Source: Strongylocentrotus droebachiensis
Taxonomy: Eukaryota; Echinodermata; Echinoidea; Camarodonta; Strongylocentrotidae
Direction: 5' to 3'
Assembly: GCA_035222895.1 (NCBI GenBank)
Contig: JAVYIG010002521.1
Span: forward strand, 178,832 to 242,831
DNA length: 64,000 bases
This document shows, piece after piece, positions 10,855 to 21,800 of this stretch. The position numbers and the translations under genes were made by a program. The notes under the pieces were generated by a model that was given only the letters and a program-made list of their open reading frames with translations, was not told the origin of the DNA and did not search any database. Each line of letters opens with the position of its first letter. Position 1 is the stretch's first letter.

Positions 10855-11601
10855 ATGCCGAAGGCTAAGCAGAAATCCAGGTGGACAACTGTTGACCGAA
10901 CTGGGTCCTCACGTCCACGGAGAACTGCAACTGCAACAGCTCCGCCTTCCCAGCCCGTATCAGAGCCTCTCGTCCAGGCACCGCAGCCGAACCCCGGAGT
11001 GGAGCAGCGGGGACCGGGTCCATCCGCAAGTTGCCAGTCAAGTACGATCCTGCTCATAGACGATTCCATGATCCACTGGCTAGCCGCCTTCGCGCATCGT
11101 AAGGGAAAACAAGGTTCGGGGTCGTCAGCCAACGTCGTGTGGGGAGGAAGGAGGGGCCTTAAGCTAGGTCAAGTTATTGGACATGTCCAATGGTGGCTGC
11201 CCGGTATCCAGGTTTCCTCTCCGTCGCACATCGTTCTGCACGTGGGAACAAACGACGTCGGGCGAGCTAAAAAACAAGAATTGTTCTCGCTTTTGGATAC
11301 AACGCTCGGACGATTGCACGAACACTTCCCCAATGCCCATATCGTTTGGTCGGATATTTTGCCGCGTAGGACCTACAGCGGCTTCAGTAAAGACGAGCAG
11401 CCCAAAATCGATCGGACGCGGCGAGCACTAAACAAGCACGCCAGGTGCATATGCCGTACGATCGGGGGCAGTGCTTTTAATCACCTGGCCATCAGGCACG
11501 AGCGGCACGAGCTGTTTAGGAGAGATGGCATTCATCTCTCCGAGACTGGGAATAATATGTTTCTTCATAGCCTTATCAAGGGGTTGGAAAACATTGCATA
11601 G
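10855..11601 (+). CDS. SGNH/GDSL hydrolase-type ORF of a probable Ngaro-like retroelement
   Basis: Intact 248-residue ORF using the ATG that begins MPKAKQKSRW; the longer ORF opening at 10729 adds an implausible AT-rich leader. Residues 1-60 are basic and proline/threonine-rich. The rest shows SGNH hydrolase blocks: IDDS (nucleophile Ser71, with Asp replacing the usual Gly), the WGGRRG loop (96-101), GTND (131-134, Asn133) and DGIH (224-227, Asp224/His227). SGNH hydrolase ORFs are known from Ngaro tyrosine-recombinase retrotransposons. The ORF is GC-rich against its surroundings, lies opposite to the host gene inside its intron, and is followed by a degenerate repeat array at 11645-12810. No recombinase or reverse transcriptase ORF is visible nearby, so the element is incomplete. 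Role in the element is unknown. Confidence 0.65.
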   Translation: MPKAKQKSRWTTVDRTGSSRPRRTATATAPPSQPVSEPLVQAPQPNPGVEQRGPGPSASCQSSTILLIDDSMIHWLAAFAHRKGKQGSGSSANVVWGGRRGLKLGQVIGHVQWWLPGIQVSSPSHIVLHVGTNDVGRAKKQELFSLLDTTLGRLHEHFPNAHIVWSDILPRRTYSGFSKDEQPKIDRTRRALNKHARCICRTIGGSAFNHLAIRHERHELFRRDGIHLSETGNNMFLHSLIKGLENIA

Positions 11602-11644
11602 ACTTTCGTGGAGTTCTTTGAAGTGGTTTTGATTTATTGAATTG

Positions 11645-12810
11645 TATTCATGAGCTTGGTCACAGTCGTGTCCATAAGGTGTGTTTTTAATTTAATACCG
11701 TTTTCGGTAGATAATTTATTCAAGCCATAATGAAACGTAGTAATCACGTTTGTTTTGGGTAATTGGTCTATTTATATTTAGCTCAAGCTTTGAAATTACA
11801 GAACTCGTACGTTATAGCAAAAACGACTTATCAGGCCAGTGGTTTTTATTAAGATGTTAAGTTGATTTATTTAATGTACATATATATATATATGTACGGT
11901 ATATATTACCCCATTTTGATGTTTAAAGGTAGTTATTATGTTTCGGGTAATTGGTTTATTTAGCTCGAGCTTTAAAAGCATAAAACTTTTACGTAACGCG
12001 AAAGAGACTTATTAGGCTAGTGGTTGCTATTAACATGTTAAGTTTATGTACATATAAATATATCCGCATTTTGATGTTGTGTATTTTAGTTAATGGAAAT
12101 TATAAAGCGTTGTCATGAGCTTGGTCACAGTTGGGACCACGAACGTGTTTTTCATTGAAGACTGGTTTTGGTTTAAAACGAAAGGTAGTTATCATGCTAT
12201 TTTGGTTAATTGATTGATTTAGCTCAAGCTTCGAAATTTCAAAACGTGGGTATTGAAAAGATATTATGGTAATTGGTAGAATGCATTATGTTCAAGTTCA
12301 AGTTCGTGTACTTTGTACATATATATATATATATATAGCCGTTTTGTGGCTTTGTTTTACTTACCGATTATTGCAGAATGTTTTCATGAGCTTAGTCACA
12401 GTCGTGGCCATAAATGTGCTTTTAATTTATAGTTTTTGGTTGGAAACGAAAGGTACATGTAGTTATCACGTTATTTTGGCTAATTGGTTGGATTCAATAT
12501 GTTCACGTTCAAGTTCGTGTACTTAGTTCATATATATATATAGCCGTTCGTGGCTTTGTTTTACTATATTTATTGTTATTGCAGAGTGCTTTCATGAGCA
12601 TAGTCACAGTCGAGGTCATAAAGGTGTTTTTAATTTATTGTTTTGGGTTGAAAACGAAAGGTGGTTATCACGTTATTTTGGTTAGTTGGTTGATTTAGCT
12701 CAAGCTTCGAAATCGCACAACGTTGGTATTGAAACGAAATTAAGGTAATTGGTTGAATTCAATAGGTTCAAGTTCGTGTTCGCGTTCAAAACGCGTAGTG
12801 AAACGAAAGT
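11645..12810 (+). repeat. Degenerate tandem array of about 210-280-bp units downstream of the SGNH ORF
   Basis: Units begin with a CATGAGCTTGGTCACAG motif at about 11650, 12114, 12386 and 12594, and continue through GAAAGGTAGTTATCACG, an AATTGGTTGATTTAGCTCAAGC block, and a (TA)n tract before a GCCG(T)TTTGTGGCTTTG block. A partial unit starts near 11930. Spacing shrinks along the array. I interpret it as the 3' repeat region of the same element, comparable to the split direct repeats of Ngaro/DIRS-type elements; this is inference. Confidence 0.6.
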
Positions 12811-13660
12811 AACCCATTAGAATTTAGGGTGAAATCTACATGTAAGTTTATATGCGTAAATTACGCGATAAAAATATATACGCTCAGTGGCGGCGGGCGG
12901 TGCCCGTGTGGCGGAAATTGGCATTTTTGCCTCTTCGCATATATATATGTGTATGTGTATATATGTTAATATAAACATATAAAGGTTATTATGTGTATTA
13001 CACACTGCTGCAAAATACCTCATGGGAAGGTTGTGTTTTGGAGAATATGAATTGGATTATTTTAATTGGCCATTGTATCTTGCAGAGCTCAATATTTATT
13101 GGTTTCCGGTTGGGGCCCCGATGATAACAGGCATCCTGTCGTTTATTTATAACATGTACCCGCCTGTAAAGTAGGCATCTGTTCGCCTGTTTAATGCAGT
13201 GGAACTGTGTGTCTTCTTTGTATGCAGAGGGGTGTTATACGTATAGCCCACTTTGTGGTACTCACAGTTAAATTCCAAATGAGAAGGTAAACTCTGTTCG
13301 CCCTCTTTAATGAGGAAACAGTGTCGCCTTTTTACGGGCTGTGGGGGTTTGTACACAAGTTCTCGTCTGTTGGTGGCCCCGATGCAGAGAGTACTATGGA
13401 TTGGACATGCCGGCTCCATCCAGTTTTTCATGTGCAGATACTTGTATAAATTGATCAAAAGATTCAAAAATGATACCCGGGTCCTTCCCTGGGGCGGATT
13501 GGAGCAGTGTAACGTTTAAGTAAAAGTATTTTATATTCAGTTGGGAAAGTTTGTGTCGTAGTTGTTATTATTGTCATGATGTTGATATTCAGGGTAACAA
13601 GATTCCATCCTCTATTAAATCTCAAGTACCCGCAAAAACGCATCCCGTTTCATTTTGTTA
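12811..13660. other. Probable remainder of the retroelement 3' region; no gene recognised
   Basis: Contains two GGCCCCGATG motifs (about 13111 and 13375) and moderate GC. ORFs at 13147-13467 and 13310-13519 overlap on opposite strands and show no known domain. Confidence 0.35.
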
Positions 13661-13672
13661 CTGTGAATGTAA

Positions 13673-13806
13673 TATGGACTGGCCTTTCGGGAAATACCAC
13701 ATAATATTTCCCAAACTAGACTCATATTGCCCCGAGTCAAAGACGAGGGCAATATGGGTCTTGTGAGGGAAATATATGTGGTATCTCCCGAAAGTTAAGC
13801 CAGTCA
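13673..13806. repeat. Hairpin element, arms about 40 bp plus inner stem
   Basis: The left arm around GGCCTTTCGGGAAATACCAC pairs with GTGGTATCTCCCGAAAG on the right. An inner stem (CATATTGCCC with GGGCAATATG) closes the structure. Small MITE or cruciform-forming insertion; no clear target duplication seen. Confidence 0.65.
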
Positions 13807-14277
13807 ATATTGTTATTATTATCTAAATCAGACATCTTGAGCAAATACATACATTACAATCTCATAGAACTGAACAAACTTTGTCAAACCAGCACTGTGC
13901 ATCCACCTGCTTGACAACATGTTCGATACACTGCAAACAGTGTACCCAATTTGGTGTGATTATTACGTCACAATAGAGTGCGCGCAAAGTGCGCAGATCT
14001 CGTACGCATAATAGATGCGCAATGAAAATGCTTTTTTTGGTAATTTTTTTTTTTTCCCGAAAAATGCTTTATTGGGTAAGAATTATTTTTTTTCGATTTT
14101 TTTTTTTTACCCCAAAATTTGTTTATAATTTTTTTTGTTTAAGGATCCACAGCCAGTTCATATGAAGTTCAGACCGGGTAGATTAGGCAGTCCAAGCCAG
14201 TCCGTAGTCAGTTTAAACCCATTATTAACTAGTTCTACCTCATAATGCTAAATATATTACTCATTGCGGATGTAGTA

Positions 14278-14921
14278 TCGAAAATAATATCGCTAGTGAT
14301 ATTCGTTTGTCTCGCAATGTGGTCAATAAGGAATCTAAAAGTTCACGACGTTTCGTGTGCTATCTGCAACACTTCGTCTGGTGATAATAACTACTGTAAG
14401 CAAGGGTCTTTTATACTCTACGGGAGGACCGGCGGAGCGGTCCATAAGAAGCTATCAATATCCGTCTCAATCCTAATAATTTCAACAGAGACAACGGGAT
14501 CGATATCCCCGAATTTTGGATGCGGACGATACGCCGCCATGACACTCGCCGTCCTGCCAGCCAACACCGGTCGATTCCATTCAGCAGACGGTCCGAGCCA
14601 GCGGCCCGTTGATTGGTTGAGTACCGTATGCGTCGGCCAATAGGCCTGGTGCATTAGCCGAACCAGCGGCCGAACCAGCGGCCTGGTGATTGGTCGATCA
14701 CCGTGTGCGTCGACCAATAGGCATTGTGCGTTATTGTTCCAATTATCGATCGAATTATGGACCGCTCCGCCGGTCCTCCCGTAGAGTATAAAAGACCCTT
14801 GCTTACAGTAGTTATTATCACCAGACGAAGTGTTGCAGATGGCACACGAAACGTCGTGAACTTTTAGATTCCTTATTGACCACATTGCGAGACAAACGAA
14901 TATCACTAGCGATATTATTTT
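14278..14921. repeat. Inverted repeat with arms about 165 bp
   Basis: 14278-14444 is almost the exact reverse complement of 14757-14921. The GC-richer spacer holds tandem-like copies of an AACCAGCGGCC motif and a TGATTGG(T/TC)GA block. High arm identity suggests a young insertion or gene conversion between arms. Confidence 0.85.
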
Positions 14922-15996
14922 CGATAGTTCTACCTCGTTTCCAATATGTCCGAACCCATTCTAACTAGTTCGCCACTTGTTTTAACTATTTTTTAACCCG
15001 ACCGACCCATTCAGAGGCAGTTCAACTCTTCCTCATCTCGTTTGAGTCCGTTCGAACGCGCTCCTAGAGCGTGTGCAATCCCGTTCTGACTCGGGAGTTA
15101 TAAAAACCCAGCGCGTTCTCGCCATTAATTACGTATTAATTACGTAATAATTGAGTATTAATTACGTTTTGCTATATTATCTATTAGTGGCAGTGGTACT
15201 ATCTTCGGTATAAATTGCTTCATTGTATGAATTGTATAAATTGCCTCATTATACGGAGAGAGGCTTTAAACTAACGTCCTAACGTAATGAACTGATCGCA
15301 ACTAATATTTAACCACTTCATCCTTTCCTTCCTAATGAATTCTTTAAAATAACAAGCCGAATTACAATGCAGAAAATAACTACTAACAATTTACTGACAT
15401 TGTTTAACAGCACAACACAACCCCACTAGGCTATCGTCGATCCAACAGTAAAAGTATTAAGAGAGGACCAGTAACTATGCCCTCTCACATTGCCTGGCGG
15501 AAATCATGGAATGACGATGAAAACGCCATTAATCGCAACAACAACAAGCCATTCCTCATTCCCCTTCAACTTCAACGCTTTAAGCTTTGCAGATCAAGAC
15601 GTTCAAGTCACGCACCTATTCACACCAAACTAGTTCTCACTACGATCTGGAAAATGTTGCCGAACGGGCTCGAACTGTGTGTGAACGGAGTAAACGTATT
15701 AGCAACTATTTATTATTATTATCTATTAATTATCTCCGTCCTGCAATTGGACGGAGTGACAACGTACTTAAAACGAGATGGGCGTACTACGAACGGAATT
15801 GCCGTACTTCGATCTTATTAGGAACGTGTTACTACGTGATGTGGTCGAGCATCAATGAGGAAGAACGCGCTGGGTTTGTATAGCACTCGAACCAGGACGG
15901 GATTGCAAAGCACGATAGAAGCGCGTTCGAACGCACTAGGAACGAGATGACGACGAGATGAACTGTCTCTGAACGGGGTGGTTGGGTTATAAACTA

Positions 15997-16929
15997 CACT
16001 GTTGGTCATAATGGTGGAATATTTATTTTTACCCCGGTTTAGGGAAGGATTTAAAAAAAAAAATATTTCTAATAGATCTAGATAATGGCACACATTCTCA
16101 GATTTTATTGAATATTAATTTGCGAGTGTTTGTTTTGCGTGATTGCTAAAGCATGTGTGTGCTACTAGGCTAATCAGCTAAGGGACCTACGTCCTTAAGT
16201 CATAATTGACAGTAATTAGGATTAATGCCTCACAAAAGGGCACTAATATATAGCTGATCGACACGATTTTTATCCTGGGGCCTCACAGTAACAAGGCCAT
16301 TGCTTAGCCCCTGAATCATGACTGTACGCAGTGTTTGCTAGGGTACGCGGCCCCTTCCACAGATCCCCCAAAATGAAGAAAATGCAATAAATTGTCAAAA
16401 ATTCATTGCATTTTCCCCCGGCCCCCAACAGGAAAAATTCCTCTGTAGGGCCATGCATTATGGTTCAAGGCATGGCCACACAGAGGAATTTTTCCTGTTG
16501 GGGGCCGGGGGAAAATGCAATGAATTGTTGACAATTTATTGCATTTTCTTCGTTTTGGGGGATTAATGGGGGCGGCCGCGTACCCTAGCAAACACTGCGT
16601 ACAGTCATGATTCAGGGGCTAAGCAATGGCCTCGTTACTGTGAGGCCCCAGGGTAAAAATCGCGTCGATCAGCTATATTAGTGCCCTTTTGTGGGGCATT
16701 AATCCTGATTACCTTCAATTATGATTTAGGACGTAGGTTCCCTAGCTGATTAGCATATAGTAGCACACATATGATTTAGCAGTCACGCAAAACAAACACT
16801 CGCAAATTAATATTCAATAAAATCTGAGAATGTGTGCCATTATCTAGATCTATTAGAAATAAATAATTGTTTTAAATCCTTCCCTAAACTGGGGTAAAAA
16901 TAATTATTCCACCATTATGACCAACAGTG
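15997..16929. mobile_element. Palindromic TA-flanked element (CACTGTTGG family), full copy
   Basis: 933-bp near-perfect palindrome: arms of about 460 bp around a short centre near 16460. The ends read CACTGTTGGTCATAATGG and are flanked by TA on both sides (15995-15996, 16930-16931), consistent with a Tc1/mariner-type target. Related copies: 28687-29178 (centre plus right arm), 46116-46745 (left arm, interrupted), 49298-49649 (internally deleted). No transposase. Confidence 0.85.
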
Positions 16930-17387
16930 TAGTTAGAACAAGTTCCGAACTAGTAAAAATGGTTTGGACTGCTTGGAAATATCAAATTTATCCGATCTGA
17001 CCTTGATATGAACTGACTGTGGAAGGGTACAGACGAGTTGGATGTATTGTGGACTGTTAATGAACGAACTAGGATCGTATTAGAGACATTAGTCCAGTCC
17101 GAGCACGTCCATAAAGTCCTTAAACATGTCGCAAACAGTTGATATTACGTTCAACTCCGTTCACACACAGTTTGAGCCTGTTTGGCAACATTTTATAGAA
17201 CGTAGTGAGAACTAGTTGGGTGTGATGGGGGCTTTACATATCATATTCCAGCCCTCTGTAGGTTTCCATGCAGGTCTAAATGTAGTAGGCCTATATCATA
17301 TTTTCAACAAATTAAGCTACGAATCAACGTGATACAAGCAAGCCTAGTTTATTTTCATGATTTAATCGGAATATAGTTACGGACACA

Positions 17388-18639
17388 GGGTCAATGTCGC
17401 TATTCATAAGGACCGCTATTCATAAGGTCCGCTATTCATAAGGTCCATTATTCATAAGGACCGCTATTCATAAGGTCCGCTTTTCATAATTGGAGAAAAG
17501 GGTCATTATTCTTAAGGACCGCTATTCATAATCAAAGAAGAGGGTCGGTATTCATAATATTAGAAGAGGGTCGCTATTCATAATACGAAATCGGGGTCGT
17601 TATTCATAAGGGTCCCTATTCATAATATTACAAAAGGGTCGGTATTCATAACACAGAAAGAGGGTCGCTATTCATAATACGAATTGAGGGTCGCTATTCA
17701 TAATACGAAATGAGGGTCGCTATTCATAAGGGTTATTATTCATAAGGGTCATTATTCATAATAAGAAATGAGGGTCGCTATTCATAAAAAGAGAAGAGGG
17801 TCGCTATTCATAATAGAAGAAGAGGGTCGCTATTCATAATAGGAGTAGGGGGTCGCTATTCATAATAGGAGTAGACGGTCGCTATTCATGATACGAAATG
17901 AGGTTCGCTATTCATAATACGCCCCCCCCCCCCCCTCGGCTACGTTCTCATCGCATTATGAATAGCGACCCCCTACTACTATTATGAATAGCAAACCTCA
18001 TTTCGTATTATGAATATCGACCCTCTTCTTCTATTATGAATAGCGACCCTCGTTTCGTATTATGAATAGCGACCCTCTTCCCCTTTTATGAATAGCGACC
18101 CCTTACTCCTATTATGAATAGCGACCCTCATTTCATATTATGAATAGCGACCCTCTTCTCCTTTTATGAATAGCGACCCTCTTCTCCTATTATGAATAGC
18201 GAACCTCATTTCCTATTATGAATAGCGACCCTCTTCTCCTATTATGAATAGCGACCCTCTTCTCCTATTATGAATAGCGACCCTCATTTCGTATTATGAA
18301 TAGCGACACTCTTCCCGTGTTATGAATAGCGACCCTTATAAGTAATGAACCTTATTTCGTATTATGAATAGCGACCCTCTCGTCGTATTATGAATAGCAA
18401 CCCTGATTTCATATTATGAATAGCGGTCCTTATGATTAATGACCCTTAATATATATTATGAATAGCGACCCTCATCTCACGTTATGAATAGCGGTCCTTA
18501 TGATTAACGAACCTTATTTCTTTATGAATAGTGACCCTCTTTTACCATTATGAATAGCGGACCAGGAAGTACGGGAATTTACACGTTATGAATAGCGGTC
18601 CTTATGAATAGCGGTCCTTATGAATAGCGAATAGACCCC
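17388..18639. mobile_element. TU-like fold-back element 1 (short form)
   Basis: The left arm (17388-17926) is a tandem array of TATTCATAA-containing units, about 16 bp at the tip (GGTCCGCTATTCATAA) and about 26 bp inside (GAGGGTCGCTATTCATAA plus a variable 8-bp segment). The right arm (17950-18639) is the same array inverted. The arms meet at a poly-C run and CTCGGCTACGTT, the sequence that marks the inner edge of the left arm of element 2, so this copy looks like an internal deletion derivative. Ends GGGTCAATG and AGACCCC match element 2, but no matching target duplication is visible. It sits in the intron 3' of the second EGF exon of gene B. Confidence 0.85.
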
Positions 18640-18928
18640 CCAAGAATAGATCCCTGTGTTGTACCAGTCATCACAATGTGAATGGAATAGATCGCGAGAC
18701 TAGACAAGACATGTACTAAACATCAGTGGCATTGTGTGAATGCAGCTGAAATGCGCTATCCACCATATGTATATATTCATGATTTACTATGTACTACTTT
18801 GTTTGCTATGGAAATGAACGCAAACCAACAATCAAACTATGCTATCTTCCTCATTCAAATCATTTTTTTAGCTTCATGAACACTGCAAGTTTATCTTCTC
18901 ACTTCTAACATGTTAGAAATTGAATTAC

Positions 18929-19057
18929 CCATGCAGACGTCGTTCCTTTTTTCAAGGCCTTCAGAGCAATTACAATAATAACCAACTTCTGTCAAGTCCG
19001 TGTTTGTGCATTCCTCGTTCATGCCACATGGATCATCGTAGAAGCATCGATCAATTG
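18929..19057 (-). CDS. Receptor gene B, second EGF-like exon
   Basis: 129-bp phase 1-1 exon with acceptor CTTTTCAACAG and donor GTAATT. It encodes AIDRC-F-Y-D-D-P-C and on to a final C-M-G: six cysteines in EGF order with spacing C5C5C11C1C10C and a GYYCNC core. It follows the first EGF exon (23341-23454) and precedes the sushi exon (9679-9855). It is sandwiched between two large fold-back transposons (17388-18639 and 19251-23058), neither of which disturbs its splice sites. The ORF continues a few codons into both introns; only the stated part is coding. Confidence 0.87.
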
Positions 19058-19242
19058 CTGTTGAAAAGACAAGAAAAATGGTATATAAAGACATTTTTTT
19101 TCAATTATAATGTTTATAATATAATTCTTCATACAGTCTGTCCTAAAAAACTGAAAATCATATCCTCACGCGTGTAAAATATATAAAGTATAATGTCTGC
19201 TATTTGATAACAGGGAGCATTACAATAGCAATGGCACGTGCT

Positions 19243-19250
19243 GTTTAATC
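19243..19250. repeat. 8-bp target-site duplication, left copy
   Basis: GTTTAATC immediately before fold-back element 2; the identical octamer is at 23059-23066 immediately after it. Confidence 0.88.
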
Positions 19251-20502
19251 GGGTCAATGTCGCTATTCATAAGGACCGCTATTCATAAGGTCCGCTATTC
19301 ATAAGGTCCATTATTCATAAGGACCGCTATTCATAAGGTCCGCTTTTCATAATTGGAGAAAAGGGTCATTATTCATAAGGGTCATTATTCATAAGGACCG
19401 CTATTCATAATCAAAGAAGAGGGTCGGTATTCATAATATTAGAAGAGGGTCGCTATTCATAATAGGAAATCGGGGTCGTTATTCATAAGGGTCCCTATTC
19501 ATAATATTACAAAAGGGTCGGTATTCATAACACAGAAAGAGGGTCGCTATTCATAATACGAAATGAGGGTCGCTATTCATAATACAAAATGAGGGTCGCT
19601 ATTCATAATGCAAAATGAGGGTCGTTATTCATAAGGGTTATTATTCATAAGGGTCATTATTCATAATAAGAAATGAGGGTCGCTATTCATAAAAGGAGAA
19701 GAGGGTCGCTATTCATAATAGAAGAAGAGGGTCGCTATTCATAATAGGAGTAGAGGGTCGCTATTCATAATAAGAAATGAGGGTCGCTATTCATAATAGA
19801 AGAAGAGGGTCGCTATTCATAATAGAAGAAGAGGGTCGCTATTCATAATAGAAGAAGAGGGTCGCTATTCATAATAGGAGTAGAGGGTCGCTATTCATAA
19901 AAAGAAATGAGGGTCGCTATTCATAAAAAGAAATGAGGGTCGCTATTCATAATAGGAGAAGAGGATCGCTATTCATAATAGAAGAAGAGGGTCGCTATTC
20001 ATAATAGGAGTAGAGGGTCGCTATTCATAATAAGAAATGAGGGTCGCTATTCATAATATGAGAAGAGGGTCGCTATTCATAAAAGGAGAAGAGGGTCGCT
20101 ATTCATAATAGAAGAAGAGGGTCGCTATTCATAATAGGAGTAGAGGGTCGCTATTCATAATACGAAATGAGGGTCGCTATTCATAATAGGAGAAGAGGGT
20201 CGCTATTCATAACAGAAGAAGAGGGTCGCTATTCATAATAGGAGAATAGGGTCGCTATTCATAAAAGGAGAAGAGGGTCGCTATTCATAATAGAAGAAGA
20301 GGGTCGCTTTTCATAATAGGAGTAGGGGGTCGCTATTCATAATAAGAAATAAGGGTCGCTATTCATAATATGAAATGAGGGTTGCCATTCATAATACGAA
20401 ATGAGGGTCGCTATTCATAATAAGAAATGAGGGTCGCTATTCATAATAGGAGTAGACGGTCGCTATTCATGATACGAAATGAGGTTCGCTATTCATAATA
20501 CG

Positions 20503-21425
20503 ACCCCCCCCCCCCCCCCTCGGCTACGTTCCTGGTCCTGTAGGGGGGGGGGGCGATATATAGCCCTGTATAGTTGTCTCTTTTTAAAGTAATTATATTT
20601 TATCTGTTATCTTTGATAATTATATAGAGCCAACCCCCGCTCATGTGGTGACGAAAAAAAAGTAAAACATAACACACATGTAATCCTATCGTAAATTTTC
20701 CTCCTTGTTGGAAATCTTGCCCCACCACCCTGCCCCCGACTGATCTTATCCAGGCTACGCCACTGAGATATTAAGTACGCCAAGCAGGCCCATTATCCAT
20801 TTTAGCTTGCTATTTAAGAAACTAGTAATTGTTTATACGACAATAATTTTTTTGTAGAAAGTAATTTTTATTAGGACTTATGGACCTACAAATTACTGAG
20901 CGGAATTGGACCTGACAATTGGACCTAAGCCCAGTATCTACCGATCCCCCGAGCCCCCCCCCCCCCCCCCATCAGTACGCCCCGGCGCGGATCCAGAATT
21001 TTCCAATTGGGGGGGGGGGGGGGGAACGGAAATTTGAAAAATGCGCAGACCGTTTTTTCAACTCAACATACCAATACTGACAAGGTCATATTAGAAGCAC
21101 GATACGGGTACCTAGAAGCAGGAACAATTTTGAAAAGGGGTGCAAGCTCACTTCACGTCTCTTGTCCGATATCAACATTCCCCGTTTTTAAGATATACAT
21201 TTTTTTTGACATTTTCATCTGGGGGGGGGGGGGCTAAAGCCTCTTGTCCGATAATTTTCTAGTTCACAATTCTGCTTGTGAGCGAAACGAGCGAGCAAAA
21301 GTTTGAGCATTATATGTTTTTTGTGAAAGTGTTATTTATCACCAAGATAAACGAGAAAAGATATCAAAAATTCGTATTCGGGCAGCTTGCTGTCCCCCCC
21401 CCCCCTCCCCCTCCCCCACCCATTA
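20503..21425. other. Spacer of fold-back element 2, poly-C/G rich
   Basis: Contains homopolymer C/G runs at about 20503-20518, 20547-20553, 20950-20970, 21009-21024, 21222-21232 and 21395-21416. A GCGCGGATCCAGAATTTT motif near 20985 resembles the terminus of CAGTGGCGGATCCAGG-type elements. No coding sequence recognised. Confidence 0.6.
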
Positions 21426-21800
21426 CGCGCGAAAGCTTTGAACTTTCATTAATTATTAGAAAAAGAAGACGATTTATTGTACCATTCTCGACTCTTAATC
21501 CTTGTCTGAATTCAGTTTTCCCCCTCGCTTTTACCTTTCATTAATTATTAGAGAAAAATTACGATTTGTTGTACCGTTCTCGACTCTTAATAATTGTCTG
21601 AATTCTATTCCCCCCTCTTGCGCAAAGCGCGTAAGCTTTGACCTTTCATTGTTTAATGCAATTATTAGAGAAAGAAGATGATTCGTTGTTCCATTCTCAA
21701 CTCTTAATCCTTGTCTGAATTCAGTTTCCCCCCTCCCGCGCAAAACGTGGAAGCTTTGATGTTTCATTAAATTATTAGAGAAAGAAGAGGATTTGAAGAG
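21426..21800 (+). repeat. Four satellite monomers inside the fold-back spacer
   Basis: Units of about 110 bp built of GCGCGAAAGCTTTGA, CTTTCATTAATTATTAGA, GAAGACGATT, a CTCGACTCTTAATCCTTG block and CTGAATTCAGTT with poly-C. The same blocks in the same order form the array at 39600-43830. Confidence 0.88.

Larger units (their letters stand above)
14148..17240. mobile_element. Composite fold-back region with shuffled inverted arms
   Basis: Several nested or interleaved inverted repeats. Outer ends pair 14148-14240 with about 16945-17030 (CCACAGCCAGTTCATAT against CCACAGTCAGTTCATAT). 14993-15094 pairs with 15885-15987, sharing GCGTTCGAACGCG. 15622-15710 pairs with 17130-17230 (CTAGTTCTCACTACG and its complement). 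These look like pieces of one family of long-arm fold-back elements, disrupted by insertion of 15997-16929. ORFs at 14245-14906 and 15477-15883 fall in the arms and are not genes. Confidence 0.65.

Noticed and set aside
14245..14906. Plus- and minus-strand ORFs of 132 and 162 codons with the same protein start
   Set aside because: They are the two arms of one inverted repeat read in opposite directions; no recognisable domain.
15477..15883. Overlapping ORFs of 114 and 98 codons
   Set aside because: Lie in arms of the composite fold-back region; two frames open together and no homology recognised.
17380..17387. Target duplication for fold-back element 1
   Set aside because: The octamer before the element (CGGACACA) does not recur after 18639, so no duplication can be claimed.
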